Part shown: positions 43,060 to 52,639 of the stretch, in pieces
Numbering within the stretch: position 1 is the first letter of the stretch
How the letters are laid out: every line of letters begins with the position of its first letter
NCBI GenBank assembly: GCA_949300365.1
Contig: CASGEC010000001.1
Span: 377,980 to 441,979 of the forward strand
Direction of reading: 5' to 3'
Source of the DNA: an uncultured Bacillota bacterium
Lineage (GTDB): Bacteria > Bacillota_I > Bacilli_A > RFN20 > CAG-288
DNA: 64,000 bases
Program-made: the position numbers and the translations under genes
Notes under the pieces: generated by a model
Databases searched by the model: none
The model's input: the letters and a program-made list of their open reading frames with translations, nothing else
What the model was told of the DNA's origin: nothing

Positions 43060-43088
43060 TCATGAGGCAGAGCCTCCACCGGTTCTTT
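43022..43088. repeat. Branched (three-way-junction) inverted repeat
   Basis: The outer stem AAAGAACCG (43022-43030) pairs with CGGTTCTTT (43080-43088). Inside are two hairpins: ATGATCA/TGATCAT (43033-43039 with 43057-43063) and GAGGC-AGA-GCCTC (43064-43076). On the minus strand the structure is followed by TTCTTTTT, so it could end or attenuate a minus-strand transcript. Confidence 0.6.
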
Positions 43089-43147
43089 CTTAGATTATAG
43101 GAACGGAGTCCCTGACTTTCAAGGCGGGAGGCTTAAGACAAAATCGA

Positions 43148-43176
43148 TTGTAAAAGTACCGATGACTTTCTAAAAT
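43148..43176 (+). promoter_or_regulatory. Promoter of fba
   Basis: TTGTAA (43148-43153) and TAAAAT (43171-43176) are 17 bases apart, 38 bases before the start codon. Confidence 0.72.
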
Positions 43177-43213
43177 AGATTTGTCGAAAAAACCAATAGG
43201 AGGTTTTCTAGAA

Positions 43214-44089
43214 ATGTTGGTAAACGCTAGCAGAATGCTGAGGCTTGCCCGTGATGGCCACTATGCCGTCGGACAGTTCAACATCAACAACCTGGAATGG
43301 ACTAAGGCCATCCTGACGACCGCTCAGGAACTCCACTCCCCTGTCATCCTTGGCGTCAGCGAAGGTGCGGCCAAGTATATGACCGGATTCAAGACCGTCG
43401 CCGCCATGGTCCGTGCCATGGATGAGAGCCTGGGCATCACCGTCCCTGTCGCCCTCCATCTCGATCACGGAACCTATGAGGGGGCCAAGGCCTGCGTCGC
43501 TGCCGGCTTCACTTCCATCATGTTCGATGGATCCCACTTCGCCTTCGACGAGAACGTCGCCAAGACGACCGAGCTTGTCAACCTCGCCCATGATCACGGC
43601 CTCTCCATCGAGGCGGAAGTCGGTGCTATCGGCGGAACCGAGGATGGCGTCACGGCCGATGGCGAAATCGCCGATCCTGAGGAATGCGCCAAGATCGCCG
43701 CTTTGGGTGTCGACTTCCTTGCTGCCGGTATCGGAAACATCCACGGCATCTATCCGAAGAACTGGAAGGGACTCCATTTCGATGCCCTTGAGAAGATCCA
43801 TGCCGCGACCAACCACATTCCCCTTGTCCTCCACGGCGGAACCGGCATTCCGGACGATCAGATCCGCAAGGCCATCGCCAACGGTGTCAGCAAGATCAAC
43901 GTCAACACCGATTGCCAGCTCGTCTTTGCCGCTGCCACGGTCGAGTATTGCGCTGAAGGCAAGGCCGCTCCCGATCCGGACAAGAAGGGCTTCGATCCCA
44001 GAAAACTCCTCAAGCCTGGCTATGAAGCCATCAAGGCCAAGGTCAAGGAGAGAATGGAAGTCTTCGGCTCCATCGGCAAGGCTGAGTAA
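43214..44089 (+). CDS. fba: Class II fructose-bisphosphate aldolase
   Basis: This 291-residue zinc aldolase of glycolysis splits fructose 1,6-bisphosphate into two trioses. Zinc ligands are His82 in LHLDHGTY, His177 in IGNIHGIY and His207 in VLHGGTG; Asp84 is catalytic. The start is placed at ATG 43214, 12 bases after an AGGAGG; a reading from 43181 lies in the leader and is rejected. It is monocistronic, with its own promoter and terminator. Confidence 0.96.
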   Translation: MLVNASRMLRLARDGHYAVGQFNINNLEWTKAILTTAQELHSPVILGVSEGAAKYMTGFKTVAAMVRAMDESLGITVPVALHLDHGTYEGAKACVAAGFTSIMFDGSHFAFDENVAKTTELVNLAHDHGLSIEAEVGAIGGTEDGVTADGEIADPEECAKIAALGVDFLAAGIGNIHGIYPKNWKGLHFDALEKIHAATNHIPLVLHGGTGIPDDQIRKAIANGVSKINVNTDCQLVFAAATVEYCAEGKAAPDPDKKGFDPRKLLKPGYEAIKAKVKERMEVFGSIGKAE

Positions 44090-44113
44090 GACTGACTCTG
44101 CCATCACTAAAAG

Positions 44114-44148
44114 AACGGCCCTCTTCCTTTTGGAGGAAGGCCGTTTTC
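44114..44148. terminator. Bidirectional terminator between fba and ybaK-like gene
   Basis: AACGGCC (44114-44120) pairs with GGCCGTT (44139-44145), with an inner CTTCC/GGAAG stem and TTTTCTTTT after it. Confidence 0.8.
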
Positions 44149-44170
44149 TTTTGGATCGGTTTTCCCTTTC

Positions 44171-44638
44171 CTATTGGGTGATGTCGGCAAAGCTGGCGTC
44201 GATCAGGGAGACAAGCTTCTCGGGATTGATCTTTATCTGGAGTCCGATCTTGCCGCCGGAGACATAGATGGCTTCCTTTCCCTGGGCCGAGATATCCACG
44301 AAGGTCGCAAAGAGCCTCTTCATCCCCAAAGGGGAGCAGCCGCCGTGGATGTATCCGGTCAAGGGGAGGAGTTCCTTCTGCGGGATCATCTCGATGTTCT
44401 TCTCCCCACAGGCCTGTGCCGCCTTCTTCAGGGAGAGCTCCTTGGTCGCCGGGACGACAAAGACGTAGTGCTCCTTGCTCTTCCCGACGGTCACAAGGGT
44501 CTTGAAGACGTTGTCCGGGCTTTCGTTGAGGGCCTTGGCGACAGAGAGGGCATCGACGGCATGGCTTTTGGAATAGTCGATCTCCTGATAGTCGATTCCT
44601 TGTTTGTCGAGGAAACGCATGGCATTTGTCTTGTTCAT
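44171..44638 (-). CDS. ybaK: Cys-tRNA(Pro)/Cys-tRNA(Cys) deacylase, YbaK/EbsC family
   Basis: This 155-residue editing-domain protein removes mischarged Cys from tRNA(Pro). YVFVVPATKELSLKKAA, containing the catalytic lysine region, GYIHGGCSPLGMK and the final INPEKLVSLIDASFADI are diagnostic. Its ATG overlaps the stop of fmt by one base (TAATG), making a two-gene translation-quality operon. Confidence 0.93.
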   Translation of the reverse strand: MNKTNAMRFLDKQGIDYQEIDYSKSHAVDALSVAKALNESPDNVFKTLVTVGKSKEHYVFVVPATKELSLKKAAQACGEKNIEMIPQKELLPLTGYIHGGCSPLGMKRLFATFVDISAQGKEAIYVSGGKIGLQIKINPEKLVSLIDASFADITQ

Positions 44639-45567
44639 TATTGCAATACCTTTCCCTGGATGCGGCTTCCGTTGTTGAAGTCAGCTGCCGTCAGTCTTTT
44701 CTTTCCCGGACGCTGGAGAAGAGAGAGATTGACGATCCCCTTGGAAAGCTGGAGAAGGATTTCCTTCCTGTGGGCCTTCAGGATCGTCCCGACGGGGGCA
44801 AGGACTTCCGTGGAATGGACTTCCGCCCTGTAGATCTTGAGCATCTCCCCATCCAGAAGGAGATAGCCGCAGGGTTCCTCGCTGAGGGAGCGGACCTGGT
44901 TGACGAATCCTTCCGGGCTCTGGTCAAGAAGGAGCTTTTCTTCCTCTTTCTTGATTGTCGGACAGAAGGAGACAAGGCTTTCGTCCTGCTTCTTGGGAGT
45001 GAGCTTCCCTTCGGCGTAGAGGGGAAGGGAGTGGACGGCCATGGAAAGGGCAAGGTCGCTCAGTCTCCTGGAAAGCGTCGTGTAGTTGTCCTCCGGAAGG
45101 ATTGCCAGCTCTTCCTGGGCATAGATATCCCCGGCATCCATCGCCTTGACCATTTCCATCAAGGTCACGCCGGTTGTCTTGTCGCCGTTTCTTAAGGCGT
45201 ATTGGATCGGAGCGGCCCCGCGGTACTTTGGAAGAAGGGAGGCGTGGAGGTTAAGGGGCTTTAGCCTTCCCATGGAGAGGACTTCCTCGGAAAGGATCTG
45301 GCCATAGGCAAAGGTCAAGAGAAGATCGGGCTTTGCCTCAAGGAGGAAGCCATGCTCCTTGTTGATCCTGTGGGGCTTGTAGCAGGGAATGGAAAGCTCG
45401 TGTGCCATCAAGGCGACCGGGGATTCCTCGATCTTGTTTCCCCGACCCCGGACCTTGTCCTCCTTGGTGACGACAAGGATGACGTCAAGGCCGTTTTCGA
45501 CAAGCCCCTTGAGGACATGGGCGGATATCTCAGGCGTTCCCAGGAACGCGATTTTCAGGTTGTCCAT
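44638..45567 (-). CDS. fmt: Methionyl-tRNA formyltransferase
   Basis: This 309-residue enzyme formylates initiator Met-tRNA. The N-terminal FLGTPEISAHVL, the folate-binding and catalytic block HASLLPKYRGAAPIQYA with Asn/His, and VTLMEMVKAMDAGDIYAQ are intact. The C-terminal OB-like domain is present. AAGGAGG precedes the ATG. The usual neighbour def is not in the window. Confidence 0.95.
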   Translation of the reverse strand: MDNLKIAFLGTPEISAHVLKGLVENGLDVILVVTKEDKVRGRGNKIEESPVALMAHELSIPCYKPHRINKEHGFLLEAKPDLLLTFAYGQILSEEVLSMGRLKPLNLHASLLPKYRGAAPIQYALRNGDKTTGVTLMEMVKAMDAGDIYAQEELAILPEDNYTTLSRRLSDLALSMAVHSLPLYAEGKLTPKKQDESLVSFCPTIKKEEEKLLLDQSPEGFVNQVRSLSEEPCGYLLLDGEMLKIYRAEVHSTEVLAPVGTILKAHRKEILLQLSKGIVNLSLLQRPGKKRLTAADFNNGSRIQGKVLQ

Positions 45568-45641
45568 CGTATACCTCCTTGCATTGTGGATTTTTTACAG
45601 GCAGTAATATGTTATCATTCTAGATAAGAGGTATACATGGA

Positions 45642-46577
45642 ATGTTTTTCATCCAGAAAATGGACATCACCCCAGGCATGATCCTCATCGTCTTTCTTTT
45701 CATGTTCCTTCTGGGAAACATGATCGGCTATGGCTGTGAGGTGCTCTTCCGACGCTTCTTCTCGGCCAAGAAGTGGGTCAATCCCGGCTTCATGCGCGGA
45801 CCCTGGCTTCCACTGTATGGCTTTGGCCTTGTCTTGATGCTGACCCTTGTCATGGTCATCGTCGGAAACCTCCCTGCGGACATGCCCTTCTATAACCCTT
45901 GGGGAAACATGCCCGGCCATGAAGGCCATCCAAGCGGTCCGACCGTCTATGATCTGATTCCGATTGCCCTCATGTGGCTTTCCCTTATCCTTCTGGAATT
46001 CCTCGCCGGCCTTATCTTCGTCAAGGGCTTCAAGGTGAAGCTGTGGGACTATTCCAACATGAAGGGAAACATCCTCGGCATCGTCTGCCCCGTCTTCTCC
46101 TTCATCTGGCTTATCGCTTCCGTCTTCTACTACTATGCTTTGTCTCCTTTCGTCCTTGCCCTCTTCCAGAACATGTTCGAGTACATGTATGGCGGCGAAG
46201 GCCTTGTCGCCCACTTCTCCTTCATCTTCGTCCTGGGAATCATCTACGGCATCTTCTTCATCGACCTTGTCTCCTCCCTGGGTCTCTTTGCCAAAGTTGC
46301 CAAGAAGACCACGAAGGCCAAGGTCCTTCTTCCCTATGAAGCCTATCTGGAAGAGAAAAGAAAGGAACTGAAGGAAAAGAGGAAGGAACTCCTTTCCGAA
46401 ATCGTCCCCGATGAAGTCGCCAAGAAGGTCCAGGAAAGAAGGAAAGCCTCCAAGGCTGTCCGGAAAGGTATCTCCGATAGCCTACGGAAGCTCGTCCTGA
46501 TCGACCCCGAAAAGAAGAAAGGCGAGAACTACGACAAGGACGGACGGCCGATAAAGGAGGACAGGGAAGAGAAATAG
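45642..46577 (+). CDS. CmpB-like (PF06541) putative ABC transporter membrane protein
   Basis: This 311-residue protein has six or so TM helices in the first 220 residues, with GYGCEVLFRRFFSAKKWVNPGFMRGPWLPLYGFG and KLWDYSNMKGNILGIVCPVFS (each spread over TMs and loops). It is thus of the same family as the C-terminal half of 9732-11216. The C-terminal 90 residues are a highly charged Lys/Glu helix. GAGG lies near the ATG. Function is unknown. Confidence 0.7.
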   Translation: MFFIQKMDITPGMILIVFLFMFLLGNMIGYGCEVLFRRFFSAKKWVNPGFMRGPWLPLYGFGLVLMLTLVMVIVGNLPADMPFYNPWGNMPGHEGHPSGPTVYDLIPIALMWLSLILLEFLAGLIFVKGFKVKLWDYSNMKGNILGIVCPVFSFIWLIASVFYYYALSPFVLALFQNMFEYMYGGEGLVAHFSFIFVLGIIYGIFFIDLVSSLGLFAKVAKKTTKAKVLLPYEAYLEEKRKELKEKRKELLSEIVPDEVAKKVQERRKASKAVRKGISDSLRKLVLIDPEKKKGENYDKDGRPIKEDREEK

Positions 46578-46670
46578 GGGCGCAAAGCCAAGCCTTCCAA
46601 GGCAAACAATCGTATTCGCCCGATGACTTCTTAGTATTCAACCCCGCTTATTAGAAAGCAAGCGCACAAA

Positions 46671-46700
46671 AAGGCCTTCCCGCGATGAAGAAGGCCTTTT
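46671..46700 (-). terminator. Terminator of the giant lipoprotein genes
   Basis: AAGGCCTTC (46671-46679) pairs with GAAGGCCTT (46690-46698); on the minus strand it is followed by TTTTTGTG. Confidence 0.78.
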
Positions 46701-46709
46701 CTCCTTTCG

Positions 46710-49661
46710 TTATTTGACGGCGTAGTGAAGGGTCAAAGGAAGGGAATAGGTGGTGCCTTCATAATAATATGACCATTCTACATAGATAGTATAGGAATGG
46801 CTTCCAGGCGTTAAGTCGAAGTCCTCTGCCTGAGAGATCTCATCTAAATCGACAGACTCATAGAATTTGTCGTTTATGCTGCCATAATTGTCGTCCGTGT
46901 TGGTGAAGGTCACCGTGATCGTGGCATTGGCATAACCCTTCTCGGGGTTTCCATCTTCGTCGAAGACATATTCTTCTTCGTCGAAAACGTATCGGTAATC
47001 GAATGTGCCAGCAGTGACCTCATAGTTGACGGAAATGGGCATATCCTGCTTGCCGACCTTGTTTCCCAGGGTGTCGAAAGCGGAAACCGGAATTGTCTCT
47101 ATGGCAAAGGCCGTTTTCTCTCCCGCTTCCGTGGTGTCGAAGGCCTCTTTCTTGAAGTGCAATGTCATCAAACGGGTGGAATCAAAATAGGTATTGTCAT
47201 AGGGATAGTAGGAAATGGTCTTCTTTGTGCCGTCTTTCAGGGTGAAATCGGTTTGGAAGCGGGTTCCATAGTCGCTGACTGCAAAGTCTTTTCCTTCGAC
47301 ATCCAGGTAATCGTTTGTTCCTTGGTAGAAAGACAGGTTCCTATCGAGTTCACAATGGACAGAGGTCGAAGCAGTCGTCGTATCCTCGACTTCGTAGCGG
47401 ACAAGGGCGTTTTCAACGAGGCGTCCATCGCTTGTCTTGATATCCATTCTCTTTTCCATTTTCCCAGGGGTTGAGAAATCAAGACGGGTGGTGACCGAGG
47501 CATTGTTTGTCAGAAGCTGGGCTTCCTTCCCTTCTTTTTCGTAAGTGAGGCTACCGGAAAAACGCTGGGATTCGTATTCGCCTTTGTAGTGCTTTCCAAA
47601 GTCGAAGACAAAGCTCGTCGTTTTCGGGTCATAGACCTCGTAGGAGAAAATGAGATACTCTTCGCCGACTTGGATATAGGCATAGTGCGCTCCGACAGTC
47701 GAGGCATCATAGTCGACGAGCAAGTCTTTATCCACGAGCTGTTTTTGGCCATCGGAGGTATAGCAATAGACATCCGGCATCTCATCCTTTTCTGTGCCAA
47801 GGGCTACGAGGGAATTCCAAACGTCCCCTTCACAATAGGCACTGACGATATCGGTCGAATCCGAAACGAGATAGGAACAGGCAAAGGTGATGCCGTCGTA
47901 GACAAAGGTAGCGATTCCCGAGCGCGGGGAGCTGCTGTCGAAGCCTTCTATGTCTTTCTCAGGAATATCGACCAACTTCGACGAGTCGGAAGACTGGATC
48001 TGGAAGGATGGCTTTTCCCCGACCTTGAAATAGGGTTTTGCAAAAAGCTCATAGCTTGTTTGGGAATAGTTTTCCTCCATATCCTTAGCGACATTTGCAA
48101 TGACGGAATTGATTCTGTCACGATCGGTTTGGGAAGCGTTGTCGGGATCCAGACTTGCCGAATCCTGAAGCAGCTCGACCAAGGCATCCATATCGATCTG
48201 AGGGAAAAAATCTTTGTAGAAAATACTGCCGTAACTACCATAATCATACGCCGGCTGCACCTTAAAGGAAGGAGCGAAGGTCAGGACGGCCATGAAAAGA
48301 TCTCCAGAGCGGGCAATGCCATCCATGATGGCATCCTTGTCCTGGGGGAAGTTTGTGAAGGCTTCTGTGAGAACCTTCGAGAAGCGGATGATATCCGTGG
48401 AGAAGTCCGTGGTCTCGTAGTCGTAAGAACGAAACATGGTCTCGAAGAAATGGTAGGCAGAATCGTAATCCTCGGCATCCATGTTCTTCAGTACGTTGGC
48501 AAGGAACTTTATGGTTGCAAAATAACCTTTTCCATCCTTGGCAATCTTGTCTGCGGCTTCCTTGTAGTCTTCCGTAAAGGCAAGGATCTGCCCGGGGTAG
48601 AAGCGAACAAATTCCGTTTGGATCCTCTTAGGCAAGTCCGAGAGGGAATTTGCGAAAAGACGGGCGAATTCCTGGAAGGAAGAATAGTCCATGAAGCAAT
48701 CCTCAAGGACACGGCCCAGGAGATTTCCCAAACGGGCGCTTTGTACGGAATCAAAGGTATCGAAGCGGTTCAACCAGTTTAAGGAAAGCTGAATCATCTC
48801 GGAAAAGTTGTCTTCGCCCAAAGTCGAAAGAGAGGATTTGAATAGTTTGTAGACAAAGCGCCCCATGAAGAAGGATAGTTCCGGCGTAGCGAAGCAGGAA
48901 TATGCCATCCCAGACAAAGTAAGGCTGTCCATGTCGATATTGGAATCCTTGAAGAGGTTATCGAAGAAGGTCTTTACGTTTCCCGTCATAAGGGGGAAGA
49001 CGTTTATGGCTATGGTATAAAGGCCATACATACCGAAAGCGAAGCCATTATTTGAGGATGCGAAAGTGGTATACGGGCCGATGCCTTCTTCCATAAGGAG
49101 GCTAAAGCAGGCAGCAAACTGATCCTCTGTTCCGATTTCAAGGAAAGGCGTGTAGCAGCGCACGGCTTCCCGTACTGTTTCTTTTGAAACAGAACCCTTT
49201 TCATAGTTTTCTTGGCTTAGCTTTTGGATGGCACCGGCAAAATCTGTTTTCTTGATGGTGTCTTCGATTTTGGAGAGAAACTCCTTCGTGACGCCTCCAG
49301 TCCTCAAGATTTCCAAGAATTCCTCCTGGGAAAAGAAGGAAATCACGGTTTCCGTATATGCGGGGTTTGAACTAGAGTTGTTTGCTAAAACATTATTCAA
49401 GAAAGATACGACCTGCTCTTTGGTGAGATTGCTTTTTGTTGTGGGAAGGGTGGAAGAGACGGCATAACCATTGCGGAGGATCTCGCTGGCGAAGGGATTG
49501 TTGGGATCGTCAATCGGCGTATCCGTATCCGGAGGTGTCGTGCTGACATTACCGGTGTCTACGGTTTCTCCTCCTGCGGTAGGAATTCTGCGATCGGAGC
49601 AGGACGAAAGGGGCATAAGGACGGAAAGGATGGCAAAGAGGGAAAGGACTTGTTTTTTCAT
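46710..49661 (-). CDS. Giant surface lipoprotein, copy 1
   Basis: This 983-residue lipoprotein has signal peptide and lipobox PLSSC (Cys21), followed by SDRRI and a Thr/Pro/Asp-rich linker. Residues of about 80-560 are mainly helical, without a recognised domain. From about 600 on there are beta-rich segments with FDFGKHYKGEYESQRFSGSL and RLDFSTPGKMEKRMDI, bacterial Ig-like in appearance. It is a paralogue of the upstream gene with shared YY-x-x-x, YDGITFACSYLVS and STPGK blocks. The two are co-transcribed (gap 50 bases). Function is unknown; a surface receptor or structural role is likely. Confidence 0.8.
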   Translation of the reverse strand: MKKQVLSLFAILSVLMPLSSCSDRRIPTAGGETVDTGNVSTTPPDTDTPIDDPNNPFASEILRNGYAVSSTLPTTKSNLTKEQVVSFLNNVLANNSSSNPAYTETVISFFSQEEFLEILRTGGVTKEFLSKIEDTIKKTDFAGAIQKLSQENYEKGSVSKETVREAVRCYTPFLEIGTEDQFAACFSLLMEEGIGPYTTFASSNNGFAFGMYGLYTIAINVFPLMTGNVKTFFDNLFKDSNIDMDSLTLSGMAYSCFATPELSFFMGRFVYKLFKSSLSTLGEDNFSEMIQLSLNWLNRFDTFDSVQSARLGNLLGRVLEDCFMDYSSFQEFARLFANSLSDLPKRIQTEFVRFYPGQILAFTEDYKEAADKIAKDGKGYFATIKFLANVLKNMDAEDYDSAYHFFETMFRSYDYETTDFSTDIIRFSKVLTEAFTNFPQDKDAIMDGIARSGDLFMAVLTFAPSFKVQPAYDYGSYGSIFYKDFFPQIDMDALVELLQDSASLDPDNASQTDRDRINSVIANVAKDMEENYSQTSYELFAKPYFKVGEKPSFQIQSSDSSKLVDIPEKDIEGFDSSSPRSGIATFVYDGITFACSYLVSDSTDIVSAYCEGDVWNSLVALGTEKDEMPDVYCYTSDGQKQLVDKDLLVDYDASTVGAHYAYIQVGEEYLIFSYEVYDPKTTSFVFDFGKHYKGEYESQRFSGSLTYEKEGKEAQLLTNNASVTTRLDFSTPGKMEKRMDIKTSDGRLVENALVRYEVEDTTTASTSVHCELDRNLSFYQGTNDYLDVEGKDFAVSDYGTRFQTDFTLKDGTKKTISYYPYDNTYFDSTRLMTLHFKKEAFDTTEAGEKTAFAIETIPVSAFDTLGNKVGKQDMPISVNYEVTAGTFDYRYVFDEEEYVFDEDGNPEKGYANATITVTFTNTDDNYGSINDKFYESVDLDEISQAEDFDLTPGSHSYTIYVEWSYYYEGTTYSLPLTLHYAVK

Positions 49662-49711
49662 GGTTTGTTCTCCTATATAATCTTTGATTCAGAAACTTTT
49701 TTGGTAGACCA

Positions 49712-52612
49712 TCAATTCGTATTCGCGCTTTCGACGACACGATAGGGAATCTCCACCTCGAAAGTATAGTAAGAGTCGTCCAAAGGGATGGTTACGGTAT
49801 GTTCTCCAAGAGAGAAATCCTTAATATATTTGATAAGGTCGCTTATTAAAATAAACGAACTCATATTGTCATAGCCTTTACTTGTATGTAATGTATAATC
49901 AAAATAAATACCACTATCATCATCATGCCCCAATAACGTGCCATCCGGTAAAAACTCCAAAGTGTTTCCGCCATCATTCTCGATTGAAAGGATTTTTTCC
50001 GGCAGGATTTCATATTCCAATCCGAAAGGTATTTTCTGGTATTCCTGTATATTGCCTTTGTTATCGTAGATAGGAAGGTTGACGATAGGTTTCGTGCTAT
50101 CGAGGAAGGTGCCTTTTTCCTTCGTCTGGATATCAAAATCCTTGAGATAAACTTCCTGGTCCACGGTTACTTCGTCATAGCCATAGTATGAATCGTAAAG
50201 GTCGAGCGTCTCCTCAGCGTTAGTGCCATCCTCGAGGGTGAAGAATGTCTTAAGGTAAAAGGATGAATAGGAAATCCAGCCATCCTCGGATTGGATGGGG
50301 AAACGATAAAGGCAGAGATTTCCTTTGAGGAATTTTCCGGAATCCTGGTAAAGCTCGATCGGGGAGCTGAAATTGACGCCATAGGATTGACTCCCCACTG
50401 TTGGCAGGACTTCATAGCAATAGTTTGCTTGCGTGAGTTTGCCATCAAGGAGAAGTTTCCCTTTCAGCTTTTTCTTGCCGGGTGTCGAGAAATCAAGGGA
50501 CATCTTGAAACTTCCATTGCTTCCGTCGATCCAATCCGTCTTCGTTCCATCTTCCAGACGAATTCGGTATTTTGCCTTGGCGTCAAATCTCCTCGATGAG
50601 ATAGCTCCTTGATAATACGTCCCGAAATCAAAGAGGGTCTCTATGCTGTTTTCGTCGTAGACATAGTAATCGGAAGCATAGTATTCCTCACCATCCTGAA
50701 TCACAAGATTATGGAGACCAAGAGTCGAGGTATCAAAGTCCACAATAGTTCCATCGTCGGAAAGTGTAAAACGGTAGTCCTCTTCCGTCGAATCCTTAAG
50801 GACGAAGTCGGTGTCAATCCCGCCACGGATTTCTGCCCTAGGACGGGAACGTAAGCCCGTCACCGTGTAGTTGAAAAGAATTTTGAATCCTTGATATTCG
50901 AAGGTGGCTATGCCGGCATGGGGATAGGCCGTCGTGAATCCCTCCACATCATCAGCAGGGATCTTTTCGCTTCCCGAATAGGAATAACCTATATCGGGCT
51001 CTTCGCCTACTTGATAGAAAGCCTTGACAGAAAGGTCTCCGTTTACATAGTGTGAGTCATTCCCTTTGATTGCCGATTCAATCTCGTTCTTCTGGGAATC
51101 GTCCATTTCATAAGGCGTCCAAGTCGACCACTTTGGAATGCTTTCTATCACCTTTTCGATTTCCGAAAGGGAACACGTGGACAAAAAAGACGATAGGCGA
51201 ATGCCGCTTCCCAAAGAGGAGTCGTTATAAGAATTGTTGTCATCCTGGATGAAAGGATGATTCCACGATTTTGAGAGAGAGAACCAATAAAGAAAAGCGG
51301 AGAACCCTTCTCTGAAACGGGAATCATGCTCTGGGAAAATCGAAAAAGCCTTCTCGACGACCTTGGCCATGGAAACGGATTCGTTGGCAATGGCGACATT
51401 CTGGTAAAGCCTATCGTATTTCGAAAGGAAATCGTTCAGCGTCGAAAGACTCCCAGGAGTCAGAGACTGAAGGAATACGGCAAGGAACTTGATGCCGTCA
51501 TAGATTCGATCGGCGTTTTCTTCGCACCAGGATAAGCCTTCTTCCACACTTGGAGCAAAGCAGAGAAGACGGCTTAGACCCTTGAGGTTACCGTTTCCCA
51601 AGTAGGCATCGGCACCATTTTGGCGGAAGGAATAGTTTTTCTGCAGCAGTCCCAGATAGGTTGCAAAGGAATCACTATCCATGAAGTCGCTATTAAGAAG
51701 CTTTCCGAGACGGTGGAAGTAGGTAACGGCGTCCTTCGATTTCAGGAAGGAATCCCAATAGGTCGAAAAGATGCCGCTATCCAAAAGAACCTGGAACTGT
51801 TCCATCGAAAGGATCTCAAGGCTCCGAGAATAAAACTCATAGTAGAAACGCCCCTCGAAGAAGCCCAGTCCCACATCATAGAAATCCGCCTTGTCAATTG
51901 TCGTCTCTCCATCGCCGAATTCGGAACGTTCCTTAAGGTTCCGGAAGAAGGCCCCTGCATCTCCGGACTTTTCCGAAAGCCTATCTAGATCGGAGAGAGA
52001 ATCAAAGCCCCAGGGTGTCGTTTGTCGATAGGATGTCGTTCCTCTTGACCGGCTATCATAGAAAAGATCGACGATGTTTTCGACACAATAGATGGCTGCG
52101 AATTGGTCCCTATCCGTATCCTTGAGAAGAACGGAAAGCTGCTCTGCTGAGTGAAAGGGATTGTAGTAATCCTTTTTCTTCATCAAGTCTTCCTCGATCT
52201 TGCCAAGGGTTTCAAGCGTGACTTGGCCACGATTGAGGATGCTGACAATATCATAGTCCTGAAGGAAGGCAATGAGAGAATCCTCATTGGAACCGTATGT
52301 CTTGTCCATGAAGTAGTTTCGATACAAAGCAAGAAGGGCAATGGTGGTCACATTTCCATCTTCGTCCGGTAAGCCAGCAGAAACGGAAAATCCTTTCTCC
52401 ATATCCAAATCGATATCGGAAGTCGACGTCGAAGAAAAAGAATTGGAAGTGGAAGAACCGGAAAAGGAAGAATCGCTCTTGGAAGACCCGGAAGGAAAAT
52501 CCGGTGAGGAATAGGAAGAAGAGCTTGCTAGGGAAATTATTCTTCTATTCGTGCAGGAAAGCGGAAAGAGAAGCAAAACGCCAGCCAAGGCAAGCACAGG
52601 GATTCTCTTCAC
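49712..52612 (-). CDS. Giant surface lipoprotein, copy 2 (GTG start)
   Basis: This 966-residue lipoprotein has lipobox FPLSC (Cys20) followed by TNRRI, then a 45-residue serine-rich linker (SSSYSSPDFPSGSSKSD). The rest parallels copy 1: a long helical half, then beta segments with LFDFGTYYQGAISSRRFDAK and LDFSTPGKKKLKGKLLLDG. The start codon is GTG with GGAGG six bases upstream, consistent with lower expression. The pair arose by an old duplication, since protein similarity is patchy and DNA similarity low. Confidence 0.8.
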   Translation of the reverse strand: MKRIPVLALAGVLLLFPLSCTNRRIISLASSSSYSSPDFPSGSSKSDSSFSGSSTSNSFSSTSTSDIDLDMEKGFSVSAGLPDEDGNVTTIALLALYRNYFMDKTYGSNEDSLIAFLQDYDIVSILNRGQVTLETLGKIEEDLMKKKDYYNPFHSAEQLSVLLKDTDRDQFAAIYCVENIVDLFYDSRSRGTTSYRQTTPWGFDSLSDLDRLSEKSGDAGAFFRNLKERSEFGDGETTIDKADFYDVGLGFFEGRFYYEFYSRSLEILSMEQFQVLLDSGIFSTYWDSFLKSKDAVTYFHRLGKLLNSDFMDSDSFATYLGLLQKNYSFRQNGADAYLGNGNLKGLSRLLCFAPSVEEGLSWCEENADRIYDGIKFLAVFLQSLTPGSLSTLNDFLSKYDRLYQNVAIANESVSMAKVVEKAFSIFPEHDSRFREGFSAFLYWFSLSKSWNHPFIQDDNNSYNDSSLGSGIRLSSFLSTCSLSEIEKVIESIPKWSTWTPYEMDDSQKNEIESAIKGNDSHYVNGDLSVKAFYQVGEEPDIGYSYSGSEKIPADDVEGFTTAYPHAGIATFEYQGFKILFNYTVTGLRSRPRAEIRGGIDTDFVLKDSTEEDYRFTLSDDGTIVDFDTSTLGLHNLVIQDGEEYYASDYYVYDENSIETLFDFGTYYQGAISSRRFDAKAKYRIRLEDGTKTDWIDGSNGSFKMSLDFSTPGKKKLKGKLLLDGKLTQANYCYEVLPTVGSQSYGVNFSSPIELYQDSGKFLKGNLCLYRFPIQSEDGWISYSSFYLKTFFTLEDGTNAEETLDLYDSYYGYDEVTVDQEVYLKDFDIQTKEKGTFLDSTKPIVNLPIYDNKGNIQEYQKIPFGLEYEILPEKILSIENDGGNTLEFLPDGTLLGHDDDSGIYFDYTLHTSKGYDNMSSFILISDLIKYIKDFSLGEHTVTIPLDDSYYTFEVEIPYRVVESANTN

Positions 52613-52639
52613 GTCTAACCTCCTTCATGTCTTCCTCAA

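Noticed and set aside
42705..43079. A 124-codon minus-strand frame with a hydrophobic start near 43079
   Set aside because: The hydrophobic part ends quickly and the rest looks random. The branched repeat and the plus-strand ORF explain the conserved-looking bases better.
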